Assembly: GCF_964340395.1 (NCBI RefSeq)
Contig: NC_135561.1
Span: forward strand, 6,349,518-6,413,517
Length of the DNA stretch: 64,000 nucleotides
Source of the DNA: Glandiceps talaboti
Taxonomy: Eukaryota > Hemichordata > Enteropneusta > Spengelidae
Direction: 5' to 3'
A model generated the notes under the pieces. It did not search any database. It had not been told where the DNA came from and saw only the letters and a program-made list of their open reading frames with translations. Position numbers and translations under genes: made by a program. Shown here piece after piece: positions 48,701 to 61,100 of this stretch. Each line of letters begins with the position of its first letter. Within the stretch, counting starts at the first letter, position 1.

Positions 48701-51700
48701 ATATGATATATTCTGTACTATATACTATACTATACTATAATATACTATACTATACTGCACTATATACTAGACTATGATATATACTGTACTATATACTACA
48801 CTATACTATACTATTCTATACTATATTATACTATATACTAGACTATGTTGTATACTGTACTATATACTATACTATATACTGTACTATACACTTGTCTTTA
48901 CTATATACTATATACTATACTATATACTATATACTAGACTATTCTATACGATACTGTACTATATACTATACTATACTATACTATACTATACTATACTATA
49001 CTATACTATACTATACTATATACTAGACTACACTATATACTATACTATGCTCTATACTATGTACCATACTATACTATACTATACTAAACTATATACTGTA
49101 CTATATAGTATACTATGCTATATCATACTATACTATACTATACTATACTATATACTATACTATACTAGACTAAACTATATACTAGACTGTGCTATATACT
49201 ATATATTGTACTATATACTATACTATACTATACTATATTATACTGTACTATACTATACCATACTATATAGTATAGTATACAATACTATACTGTATTATTA
49301 CTATACTAGACTATACTATATTCTGTACTATATATTATGCTATACTATATTATACTATACTATGCTATATTATATTATGCTATGCTATACTATACTATAT
49401 ACTATACTATACTATACTAGACTACACTATATACTATATTATGCTATATACTATATAGTATACATTGTACTATACTATACTATACTGTACTGTACTGTAC
49501 TGTACTCTACTGTACTATACTATACTATACTATATTATACTGTACTATACTATACTATACTATATAGTATAGTATACAATACTGTACTATACTATATACT
49601 AGACTATACTATATTCTGTACTATATATTATACTATACTATATTATACTATACTATGCTATACTATATTATGCTATACTATACTATACTAGACTATACTA
49701 TACTATATACTATACTAAACTATACTGTACTATATACTAGACTATGCTATATAAAATATTATGTACTATATACTATACTATACTATACTGTACTATGCTA
49801 TACTATACTATATACTAGACTATGCTATATAATATGTTATGTACTATATACTATACTATTCTGTACTGTACTGTACTCTACTGTACTATACTATATTATA
49901 CTGTACTATACTATACTATACTATATAGTATAGTATACAATACTGTATTATACTATATACTAGACTATACTATATTCTGTACTATATATTATACTATTCT
50001 ATATTATACTATACTATGCTATACTATATTATGCTATGCTATACTATACTAGACTATACTATACTATATACTATATACTATACTATACTATACTGCACTA
50101 TATACTAGACTATGATATATAATATATTCTGTACTATATACTATACTATACTATACTATACTGCACTATATACTAGACTATGCTATATACTGGACTATAT
50201 ACTACACTATACTATACTATTCTATACTATATTATACTATATACTAGACTATGCTGTATACTTTACTATATATACTATACTTTATACTGTACTATATACT
50301 TGTCTTTACTATATACTATACTATACTATATACTAGACTAGACTATACTATACTATACTATACTATACTATACTATACTATACTATACGATATACTAGAC
50401 TCAGTATATACTATACTATGCTCTATACTATGTACCATACTATACTATAGTATACTAAGCTATATACTAGACTATGCTATATAATGTACTATATACTACA
50501 CTATACTATACTATACTATACTATACCATACTATACTCTACTATATACTAGACTATGCTATATACTGTATACTGTACTATATATTATACTATACTATATA
50601 CTATAAACTATATTATACTATACACTATACTATACAATGCTATATACTAGACTATGTTATATACTATATTCTGTACTATATACTATACTATACTGTATTG
50701 TACTATACTATATACTATACTATACTATATACTAGACTACATTATATACTATACTATGCTATATACCATATACTATACATTGTCCTATACTATATTATAC
50801 TGTACTGTACTCTACTGTACTATACTATACTATATTATACTGTACTATACTATACTAGACTAGACTATACTATATAGTATAGTATACAATACTATACTGT
50901 ATTATACTATACTATACTAGACTATACTATATTCTGTACTATATATTATACTATACTATATTATACTATACTATGCTATACTATATTATGCTATACTATA
51001 CTATACTATATACTATATACTATACAATACTGTACTATACTATATACTAGACTATACTATATTCTTTACTATATATTATACTATACTATGCTATAATATA
51101 TTATGCTATACTATACTATACTATACTATACTATACTATATACTATACTATACTATACTGCACTATATACTAGACTATGCTATATAATATATTCTGTACT
51201 ATATACTATACTATACTATACTGTACTATGCTATACTATACTATATACTAGACTATGCTATATAATATATTCTTTACTATATACTATACTATACTATACT
51301 GTACTATACTATACTATACTATACTATACTATACTATACTATACTATACTATATTATACTATACTGCACTATATACTAGACTATGCTATATCCTGTACTA
51401 TATACTATACTATACTATACTATTCTATACTATATTATACTATATACTAGACTATGCTACATACTGTACTATATACTGTACTATATACTTGTCTTTACTA
51501 TATACTATACTATATACTATATTCTAGACTATTCTATACTATACTGTACTATATACTATACTATACTATACTATACTATATACTAGACTACACTATACAC
51601 TATACTATGCTCTATACTATGTACCATACTATACTATAATATACTAAACTATATACTGTACTATATAGTATACTATACTATATCATACTATACTATACTA

Positions 51701-51852
51701 TACTCTACTATACCATACTATACTATACTATACTTTACTATATACTATACTATACTATATACTATACTATACTATAATATACTATATACTAGACTGTGCT
51801 ATATACTATATATTGTACTATATACTATACTATACTATACTATATTATAATA

Positions 51853-52404
51853 TTATTTCGTTTTATTTCCGCTAGATTTTTAAATTCGGAATGCTGCAAT
51901 TGAGTGTTGACCTATTTGTCTTTTAAGTTTATGTTTCGCTTCTGTGCTATGATTGGTCTTTTTGGATATAATTGATTTCATATGTCATTGTCTGCTATTA
52001 CGTCCCAGTGTTTAGTTATTGCATCTCGTAGATGAGATCCGTTAATATAGAGACTGTATGTTGTGTTGAAGACCAATGGGATCTCATTTGTGGGTGTCCA
52101 GCGAGATATGTCTCACACTTGCACAAAGTGTATCGTCACATGGCATCAGAAGCTACTGTATGTAGTTCCTGAAAATTGGATACTAGTCACTTTACATGTG
52201 GTATGTACACACATACTTTGCAGTCTGGCGCAATGCAGTCAGTTGTCGAAGCACTTGACTCGCCAGTTACACAAACAATCGACTATAGCATTCCAAAACC
52301 ACCACCTGTGCATCTCCTAAAACTATTATGTGATTCTCACGAAAAACACATTTAAATTTAAAGGAGAATTCTACACACAAACATGCATGTGCATTGGCTC
52401 TTGG
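51853..52404. other. Insertion interior right of the pentamer array
   Basis: Unique sequence. The open frame at 52063-52320 (+) includes LKTNGISFVGVQRDM. It lies directly upstream of and co-oriented with the RT relic, so it may be more of the same element. Confidence 0.4.
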
Positions 52405-52850
52405 GCATCACCCGAAATAGCCGACATTCCATGAACTGGAAAGTCGCATTATTGAAATCTACACGGATAAAATATCACTCTGGACACATTTCAGGGGTGG
52501 CGTTTTCATGATATTTTGTGGCACCCAAGTTGAACTAAATAATCTGAGTGAAAAAATAAACCAAATACATCCAACTTTCAAATTTTCGTTGGAAAGCTCA
52601 GATACGGAAGTAACATATCACAATCCACAAATGTCAACGGCACCAATAACACAAAGTATTGGATATCAAAACTCATTCCAATATTTACACAGGTAATACT
52701 GCCGCCCGAACTCAGTCTTCAAAGGGTCCATTAAGGGTCAAACGATCAGATACATACGAACATGTAGTAACGAAAAAGAATTTCAAAAGAAAATTAAATT
52801 CTTCACCTGGAAACTGGCGAAAAGAGGCTATAATGAAACAGAAATAAATA
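52405..52850 (+). pseudogene. Reverse-transcriptase relic, Penelope/DIRS-like type
   Basis: Across frame changes one can read SPEIADI, HELESRIIEIYTDKISLW, VFMIFCGTQVELNNLSEK, INQIHPTFKFSLESSDTEV, VLDIKTH and GQTIRYIRTCSNEKEFQKK followed by KLAKRGYNETEI. The order (HELERRI, a W-x(n)-D region, HPTxKF, LDIKTH, RYIRTxSN, RGY) is that of a group of metazoan RTs of Penelope/DIRS-like character. Stops and frameshifts show it is dead, and the YxDD box is not recognisable. Exact class is inference. Confidence 0.65.
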
Positions 52851-52949
52851 CTAGTAACCTGAGTCCACTATCATAATACTGGCATCTCTATTTGATGAAC
52901 AATACAAGTAAACTCTGGGCAAACAAATACGGAAATACAACACTCCTCG

Positions 52950-53475
52950 ATACTATACTACACTACACTACAATACACTACACTACACTATAATGTAGTA
53001 TAGTATATACTATAGTATAGTATAGTATAGTATAGTATAGTATAGTATAGTATAGTATAGTATAGTATAGTATAGTATAGTATAGTAAAGTATAGTATAG
53101 CAATGTATAGTATAGTATAGTATAGTATAGTATAGTATAGTATAGTATAGTATAGTATAGTATAGTATAGTATAGTATAGTATAGTATATAATAGTATAG
53201 TATAGTATAGTATAGTATAGTATAGTATAGTATAGTATAGTATACTAGTAGTATAGTATAGTATAGTATAGTATAGTATAGTAAAGTATAGTATAGTATA
53301 GTATAGTATAGTATAGTATAGTATAGTATAGTATAGTATAGTATAGTATAGTATAGTATAGTATAGTATAGTAAAGTATAGTATAGTATAGTATAGTATA
53401 GTATAGTATAGTATAGTATAGTATAGTATAGTATAGTATAGTATAGTATAGTATAGTATAGTATAGTATAGTATA
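52950..53475. repeat. Pure (ATAGT)n pentamer tract
   Basis: A few ACTAC/ACACT units flip at about 52990 into about 95 nearly perfect ATAGT units. Much purer than the 8.7-kb array, so younger. Confidence 0.97.
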
Positions 53476-53477
53476 GG

Positions 53478-53577
53478 AGACCGATTTTTGAATTAGAAGA
53501 CCGACACTTGAATTAGAAGACCAACACTTGAATTAAAAGACCGACACTTGAACTAGAAGACCAATTTTTGAATTAGA
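53478..53577. repeat. 20-bp tandem repeat, five copies
   Basis: Unit AGACCGACACTTGAATTAGA with point variants, directly abutting the ATAGT tract. Confidence 0.95.
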
Positions 53578-53618
53578 AAAATACGATCGGGTCGACAAAA
53601 ACTCACTGACCTCCCCCC

Positions 53619-54561
53619 TTTGACCTCTGGCGCTGAGGGAGTCCTTGGGGGTTGTCGTCCTGACAGATCGGGAGGTTTTTTGTTTCTATTAAGGCAACTT
53701 TTAGGTTATTCGTAACCTTTGAGGTAATATTTCCCAGCTTTGAAAAGCTAACGTAAATTTAAGTTTTAAATGAGTTTCCCATGTCACATAAAAATGGGCC
53801 CGTAAAATTGGTACAGGGACATTATTAATATTGCATGTATAGTATAGTCACCGGTATGTCAGAGAACTTTAGGTGGTCATACCTAGGGTATAACAGAAAC
53901 TGGAATCTGATGAGATGTGGTGATTTGTAGTGTCAATAACATGACGAGTAGAACAATTTAGATTAATTTCATTTATAAACTATCTATGAAAATTGCCATT
54001 ACGAAACCTTCAAGTTTGCCCCAAACTGCAATATAAGTAAAGCATTGATTGTGAAACAGCCAAGCATTTACATAACATGTTCTGTAACTAGTGTGGTAGC
54101 TAGGTAATACATGTATATGTATATGTATAGTTATGTTTGAAGTTATAAGTAATATTAAAGAATTCATGTAAGAAACAGGGACAAGAACAAATATTGACAT
54201 GTACCACATTTCAGACAAGGCTATATGCCATTGTAGAAAGGATGTTTTTCTTCAATCACAATTTAAAACACAATGACCACACAAAAACACAATAAAACAC
54301 AATATCCACCTAAAGTTCTCTAACATACCGGTGACTTTATTATACATATATTAATGCCCCTATACTAATGTTACATGTCTATTTTATGTGATATAGGAAA
54401 CTCATTTAAAACGTACATTTACGTTAGCTTTTCGAAGCTTGGAAATATTACCTCAAAGGTTATGAATAACCTAAACATTGCCTTAGTATCTCAAGCAAAA
54501 AACTCCATATCTGCCAGGGGGAAAACCCCAAGGACTTCCTCACCCCCAGAGGTCACTCATG
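53619..54561. mobile_element. Foldback element with about 257-bp inverted arms
   Basis: The left arm 53619-53877 and right arm 54306-54561 are inverted copies, about 80 percent alike. Shared boxes include TGACCTCTGG, TTTGAGGTAATATTTCC, AAAAGCTAACGTAAAT and GAGAACTTTAGGTGG. The 430-bp middle is unique and shows no transposase. The right arm happens to contain a third GTATCTCAAG (54486-54495). Confidence 0.75.
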
Positions 54562-54779
54562 CATTCAACCAACAATCAGATGCACCAACAACCTTTTTAC
54601 TGTCATAATGGTATTAAACTTTTCTTAAATATGTTCACCCTATTCTAATTTGAGATGATATTGTCTTTTCAAGATGTGAAATGTTTGCCAAGATAGTCTA
54701 AAATTGCCTTAATCTCCAAATATCCCCTACCAATGATACTACCATTAGATGTGCTGACCTTTATTACATGTATATAATG

Positions 54780-55400
54780 ATGCCATTTAACTTTTTAAGA
54801 ACATATTTCAACCCTTAGTGTAAGTTATAGAGAATAGTTTCTAATACTTGCTGTCTTGTAAAGCATGGATTAAGTTATTGCTTGAAGGGTCTAAATAGTG
54901 TAAATATTGGCTATAAGAGTAAAATTCCTCCAGGGCTTCTAGAGGGAGACCCCCTCAGACCCCCCCCCCCCCGCATGAGGTGGACATATCCCAGTCTCAA
55001 GCTCTTCCGCTCTTACTGTCAAGATGCTATTAAAGTATATTTCAAAAGTATTTCAACCCTATGTAGTTGTTTTTTACATGTTGGTGTTGTCTTGTAAGGC
55101 TTGGAAATTATTGTCTGAAAGGGTCTGAATAGTCTCAAAATTGAGGGAAAAAACCTCCAGGGGTTCTAGGGGGAGACCCCCTTGGAACCTTCCTCCCCCC
55201 CATGAGGTGTACACATCCCAGTCTCAAGATCTCCCCCTACCTCTTACTGTCAAGATCCTATCAAACTACTAGTATATTTCAAGGACCCCCCATGACAGCT
55301 GTACATATTCCCTTCTCAAAGCTTTCCCCCTACCTTTCACTGTCAAGATGCTATTAAACTCCTTTTCAAATATATTTACCCTGGGTAGTCAATAATTATA
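54780..55400. repeat. Tandem repeat, about 250-bp units, about 2.5 copies
   Basis: Successive blocks share TTTCAACCCT, GTCTTGTAA, CTCCAGGG, TTCTAG-GGGAGACCCCCT, a C homopolymer, ATGAGGTG, CATATCCCAGTCTCAAG-like text and TTACTGTCAAGATGCTATTAAA. The third block is partial. Confidence 0.75.
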
Positions 55401-56740
55401 ATTATGATAGTGCTATATAAAAACCCGGGATCTTATAAAGTAGATGCAAGACAGTCAAGCAGTCCACACTGAGTCACGATAATACCTGTCACTCATGCGA
55501 ATATCATATATGGGGGGGGGGGGGGTCATCATGTTTTAGAATTAAGTGATAGGGGGGTCAGCCTGTTTTGGGTTTTACAGATAGGGGGGGGTCAGTGACT
55601 TTTTGTCGGCCCGATTTAAGAATCCACCGCCCCCCCCCCCCCAGGCTGGAGAAACTGACCGGTCCCTATGAAAAGCTGAGAAGGGCTTGTTTCTAGGAAT
55701 CCAATGAAAAGATGATTGAAAGGAGGAAAAGGAGAGGCAAAGAAACATGAATTCAAAGATGATTTTTTATTTATATACTTTTTTAAATCGACCGACCGAC
55801 CAAAATTTTCCATGGAAAAAAACAAAAACATTTTTAAACATTAGGATCACCCCTACACACCAACCTTGGTGACACCAGGTCGAATAAATAATAGTGGGTG
55901 TCTTTGCGATTTCTTAGCTTTATAATGTTATTCATGTTTTTATCAGATAACATCTCTAGTTGATAAAGTTTTAAATCAAAACTATCGTCTTCTCTGTCTC
56001 TTTGTAGCTTACCAACTTTGAATTAATTAGTGCACAGCTAATATCCTTGATCAAACTGGTAGGCTATTTGGCAAATTACTAGTAACATATTTCCATAACC
56101 AGTGTAAATATCTACTAACTGACAAATGGTAATACACCAACCGTTAGTCGGATTGGTAGATGTCAGTTAGTGAACTATAAGACTTTTTAAGTTAACGTGA
56201 ATGTTGGTGGCGCTATACTACTGAGAACGCATGAACGTACGTATAAAACATCTTGGTAATATAATTTTGTGTACAATGTATCTGGATGCGTAATTACCAA
56301 GTTGCGGCAAACATTAAACGCAAGACGCACATAAAGACCACCATGCAAATAAACAATAAACAGAGGATACATTGCATTTATTAATCAAACGTTAATACAT
56401 GTCAACACAATATACTAGGAAATTCCCTTTCCCTGTCTATCTTTCTGTGTAAAGACTTTTTAAGTTTTACTGTTCGTCACCGTGGTCTCTGCATGGACGT
56501 ACGAGTGGGGTGGGGTGCACGGGGGTGGGGTGGCACAAACAATAATTACGTAATCAAACGCTATATACATAATATATAACTGTCAGTCAGTCGACGTAGG
56601 AAGATTACGCAGTGGGGTTTGACCTTTACTTGCACACGACAGCGCATGACAGAACTGGTAACGCTCATGACTGTACCAGACACAGGAGTTGCTAATGATA
56701 CTCGCAACGCATAGATCTGGTACTCGAGTAGTACATGTCT
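55401..56740. other. Right end of the insertion, no gene recognised
   Basis: G-run repeats at 55510-55640 (three units of GATAGGGGGGTCA type, then a C run). The box GTCAGTGACTTTTTGTCG near 55588 is an inverted copy of the sequence near 53595-53615. The rest is unique, and the last 150 bp hold the subterminal boxes of the insertion. Confidence 0.5.
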
Positions 56741-56750
56741 GTATCTCAAG
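56741..56750. repeat. Right copy of 10-bp target-site-like duplication
   Basis: GTATCTCAAG, identical to 30502-30511; the next base (56751) completes codon 368 of CYP-C. Confidence 0.85.
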
Positions 56751-56962
56751 CATCGTCCCGATCTGCATACCCCATTCCACGACCGCTGATACCGAGATAA
56801 TGGGTCACCACGTCCCCGAGGGAACCATACTCATGGTAAATCTATGGTCAGCTTTACATGACCCCAAAAAGTGGCCAGACCCAGATAAGTTTGATCCGAC
56901 TCGTTTCCTAGACGACGAGGGTAAACTCAAGATTCGTGACGACTGTATTCCGTTCAGCATAG
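56751..56962 (+). CDS. CYP-C exon 2, right half
   Basis: It continues SIVPICIPHS, then GHHVPEGTILMVNLW, HDPKKWPDPDKFDPTRFL and IPFSIG. The donor GTACAG starts at 56963. Colinear with residues 356-426 of CYP-A without gap. Confidence 0.93.
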
Positions 56963-57089
56963 GTACAGTAATACACGTATATATTTAACGTAATATTCGC
57001 TGATTGTTACCTTCCTAGATTAACAGAAAATTTATCACTTCTTCTTCAATGCTTTCCTCTGTTGTATTCATTTCATCATGTATTGCTAG

Positions 57090-57112
57090 TTAATCAGTCA
57101 GTCAGTCAGTCA

Positions 57113-57156
<44 letters not shown>

Positions 57157-57262
57157 ACCACCACCATCATCACCATCACCACTACTACTACCAACACCAT
57201 CACTATCACCACCACCACCACCCCTACCACAATCGTAACTATATTATCATCATTATCATCAT
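57090..57262. repeat. (CAGT)n then (CCA/CAT)n microsatellite
   Basis: About 15 CAGT units followed by CCA/TCA/CTA triplets, inside the last CYP-C intron. Confidence 0.95.
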
Positions 57263-57308
57263 CAAATTCAATACCTCTAAATCTGGAAACGTTTCCTATT
57301 TTTTTCAG

Positions 57309-57484
57309 GTCGTCGAGTGTGCCTTGGAGAACAGTTAGCAAAGAGCGAACTCTTCTTGTTAATCACACACGTCATTCACGAGTTTCGAATCACCATCCCC
57401 GACGATTGTACACCAACCATGAAACCAGTGGCGGGAATTACCACGTCACCACACCCATATAAAATATCTCTTCACAAGAGATGA
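57309..57484 (+). CDS. CYP-C last exon: heme loop and C-terminus
   Basis: The acceptor TTTTTCAG ends at 57308. It encodes RRVCLGEQLAKSELFLL with the heme-ligand Cys443 and ends PYKISLHKR with TGA at 57482-57484. Confidence 0.94.
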
Positions 57485-57540
57485 CTATAGATGTGTGCTG
57501 GGAACGTAACATTGCAGTTTCTGAACATAGAGTCTTTTCA

Positions 57541-57546
57541 AATAAA
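57541..57546 (+). terminator. Polyadenylation signal of CYP-C
   Basis: AATAAA 57 bp after the stop, the same distance as in CYP-A. Confidence 0.6.
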
Positions 57547-57839
57547 CATATATATATAGACTGATGTGTTTTAGAACTTTCTGTACATTTACAAAACCGA
57601 TCATCATGACTGTATTTTACACTGCCCATTTTGTTCGTGCAGAACTTTACTACTAATATTTTTGTCTGTAATTTTGACCAACACCAAGTTAGATTGTCAT
57701 GTTCTAGAACGTAGAAGTAAAATGGAAACATTTTAACATTTTAACACTTAAGTCATGGTATTAATAATAATAATTATGATAATCTGTTTATAAAATAGTG
57801 CTATATGTAATTGGCCCATTCATCGATCTTGGGTTTTTG

Positions 57840-57840
<1 letters not shown>

Positions 57841-57925
<85 letters not shown>
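57841..57925. repeat. (TA)n microsatellite
   Basis: About 85 bp of TA. Confidence 0.97.
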
Positions 57926-57929
<4 letters not shown>

Positions 57930-58110
57930 GAATGGCCTATAGCTAACTATATATTTTTTGACCATAGCTAACTGTATATATGTGTTGGCTATAGCTAAAC
58001 TATATATTTATCGGATATACCTAACTATATATCTGGGGATATAGCCAATTATATATTTCTATTTGTATGGACTATAGCTAACTATATACATGTATGGGCT
58101 ATATATTGGA
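57926..58110. repeat. Degenerate tandem repeat with TATAGCTAACTATATA core
   Basis: Five or six units of about 30-35 bp built on GGCTATAGCTAACTATATAT, with variable spacers, adjoining the TA tract. Confidence 0.85.
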
Positions 58111-61100
58111 AAAGTGTTGACTTTATTGAGATATGTACTAGTGTGGTAGATTTAATCCTTCGAACGGTGAAATAATGTCAATCTGTTAACGTTGGTTTGA
58201 AATATATTGTTATTAAAAGAACAAAATCTAGTACATCGGCGTCTCCGTTTGTGTATGGGTGAAATGCTAACTTTAATGATGAGTTGAGTATGAAAATTGT
58301 GTGTACGTTTTACATAAATAACTTCAGATGAATTATCATGGTATCGTTGTCAAGACATTGGGCAGTAAATATTTATGTTGGCCCGCACTACTCAAAATGT
58401 CACCATTCGCATGCAACATGTAGATAAGACTGCACAAGGAGAGTTTTTCAGTTTATCGTATGTCTGACCTCTTTGACCTTTGTTCTCTAGTTCTATCAGT
58501 ATAGGGATTTGCGCTTCAAAATGTTTTACTGAACGATAAACGTACACATAATTTTGATGTGTTTGCCTATAAAAGTTCCTTAACTAAGAGTTTGATTTAA
58601 TAACCCATACACAAATAACTCTCACCCTTCGCATCAACAATCTGACAGTGTGTTTTTATAGGTGGGATGTACGTCTATTGCATATTTTGACTACTATGAA
58701 CAGTAAAGATGGCTACAGACCGAATAGCATACATTTGGTTTTGGATTGAGCTGACAATCATGACATCTCTTCGTAACCTTTGAACTCATGCGTGCCACTC
58801 CCGGGATGCCCTATACACATTTATTTAAGTCCACAACAGTTTTCATGTAGTTATTTGCCGAATCACAGCTAGATACGACAGTATTTCTCTTTCAGAGAGT
58901 ATCTATTTCATGATGTAGACATGACAGGTGCAGCTAATCACAGACTGTGAGCTAACCAATCTATTTTCGCGAAAAGCTGTTCTGACAAATTTTCAGTGGA
59001 CGGACACATTTTCAAATGTAGTCTGAAATAAAACCACAAATCTACCCGTTGGCTGCACCTTATGTAATCCTAATTCTTTTAACCCAAATTTGTTATAATA
59101 GAATTGTTAGCTTTCCAAAGAAACGAATTTCGTGTTAGATATACATATATTTATTATCACCCCAACTACGTGATACCAGCAACGTTTTAGAGACACTTTA
59201 TTTATGCAATAGAGCCAAGCAATGAGAAGAGGGTCGAAAGGGGGCGGACATAATCGGATGTAGACTGATTTATAGTGAGAGACAAAACAAACAGCTGTTC
59301 TCGCCACGTACCGCGGCCTATTATTCGAAAATGAGTGTGTTTTCTAAATTCATCTGTACCGTAGCGAGTTCAGCTTTCGTCCCATTCTGATAGGAAAAAA
59401 TGAAAGTTACACAGTCAGATTCAGGCCCAGGATTCATGAACATACAGATACAACGAACAAAGCTAGCTTGGCGTGAGAAAAAGCCCTTCATACAGGATTT
59501 TTCAGTGGGAGGAGATTTCTATCAGCCATGGGAGAGGAAACAGCCAATATTTCAACGGGCAAAACTTGTGTTTAAGCTAAGTGGGCAAGGGGAGAAGGGA
59601 AATATATATATATTTAGCAGACAGGAATATTTACTAGGTACAATGATAAATTTAGAGGGGTGGAATTTAATAGAAATATTGTGTGGTCAGGAGTTAAACT
59701 ATTCTGATAACGAATGTTAATATCTCTTTGGAGAATTGAACATAAAGCTGAATGACCGGTGAGGGCAGTGAGGAGTATATACTGATATGGGATAAAGAAA
59801 ACGATCACATATATTTTGGGGTACGTAATGTCAAAGGGCATATGTGGGTTCAGAGGGAGGACACGTGAAATGTTTCAGTGGGAGGGCACACACATTTATT
59901 TCTCAGAAAATTACTTTGGTTGTACCTGTACATGTATATAAAACAAACATAAATATACCGTGTACAGTACATATTTATACATATGGACGTTTATTTGGAT
60001 ATCTGTTAGTGAAACTGTTGAATGACGTACGTAGTCAGTCATTTCTTTTGCAGGTAGATTGAAAATTTGAGAGATAAGATTCTCCCTAAATAGCAGAGGA
60101 GGGCGCCAGTCACTTTATGGGTATTTCAGCGTACATCCTATACCATATTATGAGCATGTAGCATACAGTGAACCTTCGATATGTTAATTCTTTCTATCAT
60201 ACAAATTTGAGTTTTTGCTACTGTTTCATTCACCTGCTGATTAAGGATGGATTTGTTATGAATATATATATAAAACAAGGTATCACTCACAAGTTCTCTT
60301 CTTCCACTTTTGATTGAGAAACAGACATGTTTCAAACAAATCACTTGTACTTCTTCAAAGTCTAACTGGATCTGACAGAATGATCCAAATTTGCTAGAGG
60401 TGTTCAGTAAACTGAGGGTGTGAAAAGGTTTGCTTCAATATAAGGCATGCTGGTTCCATTGCACCGTGCGTTGCGATAAATTCATGCTTGAGGAAACCGT
60501 CGCTGTCACTAAGACAACGCCACAAATATACTATTAAATGGAGAAGACAAGAAACGTCATGGTGTAGCCTACCTATATAGAACAGTGTAAACAACACACA
60601 TGATGAGATTGGTTGTTTGTCCTCCACGCATTAATTATTGGATCGCCACTCTCGGAAATAAATATATTTTCTAAAACTTTCGGTGCTGGAGAGTCAGTTC
60701 ATGATTTCGCATCATGTAATTTTCGTTCGGTTGCCAAGAAACACAAAATGGAAACTGTTTTCTTTCGTCTCTTTGTTTTCCTTTGACAGGTACACCATTG
60801 CATCATGGGTCTTCGCAGACAGGAATATTTACTAGGTACACCCTGAATAGTCACGACTCCTAAGAGCACATTTTCTTCAGATAAATAGTCAGAACGCAAA
60901 GTTTATGAAATACCTTTATTTCCTGGAGTGGCGTGTGGAGCGCCAACAACGACGAATCTCCAGTCTAACGTTACGCCTGCTGACAATTGTGTTGCAATTC
61001 ATGGTATTGTATGATTACATCAACACAACTCCGCAATGCGGCCTTCAATTCGACAATGTAAACAACTACCGCTAGTACTACGATTTGTGATGATTGATAT

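Larger units (their letters stand above)
43143..51852. repeat. 8.7-kb pentanucleotide satellite (ACTAT)n with strand switches
   Basis: Almost entirely variants of ACTAT/ATAGT, with common G and C substitutions (GTACT, AGACT, TGCTA). Orientation alternates: ACTAT-like at about 43145-43305, 43765-44390, 44805-44885, 45060-45150 and 46280-51852; ATAGT-like at about 43306-43760, 44390-44800, 44890-45055, 45360-45460 and 45795-46275. Larger units recur in the right half (ACTAGACTATGCTATATACT). All long Tyr/Ile/Leu frames here, up to 305 residues, are repeat artefacts. A unique island lies at 45470-45795. Confidence 0.95.
30512..56740. mobile_element. 26.2-kb insertion in CYP-C exon 2, composite, class unknown
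   Basis: Bounded by exact 10-bp direct repeats that restore the host exon when one is removed. The left end carries ACGCATGTGACTGG (30563), ACGCCTGTGTCTGG (30583) and ATGCGTGTGTCTGG (30870). The right end carries CCAGACACAGGAG (56677), the inverse of the CTGTGTCTGG box, and AACGCATAGATCTGG (56706), in the same orientation as the left box. The cargo is a LINE relic, a 169-bp satellite, pentamer satellites, an RT relic and foldback sequences. A 10-bp duplication is within the range of Mutator-type elements, but I see no transposase, integrase or polymerase gene and no clean long terminal inverted repeat. The class is therefore open. Confidence 0.6.

Noticed and set aside
48774-49691. 305-residue open frame rich in Tyr, Ile and Leu
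   Set aside because: Pure consequence of the ACTAT pentamer, which lacks stops in some frames; there is no start context, domain or normal composition. The same holds for all other long frames between 43077 and 51852.
30502-56750. The 26-kb interval as an ordinary intron
   Set aside because: GT at 30502 to AG at 56750 shifts the frame. The nearby alternative acceptors that keep frame (56728, 56731) convert the invariant ExxR arginine to leucine. The homologous exon is uninterrupted in both neighbours. Not excluded absolutely, but less likely than an insertion.
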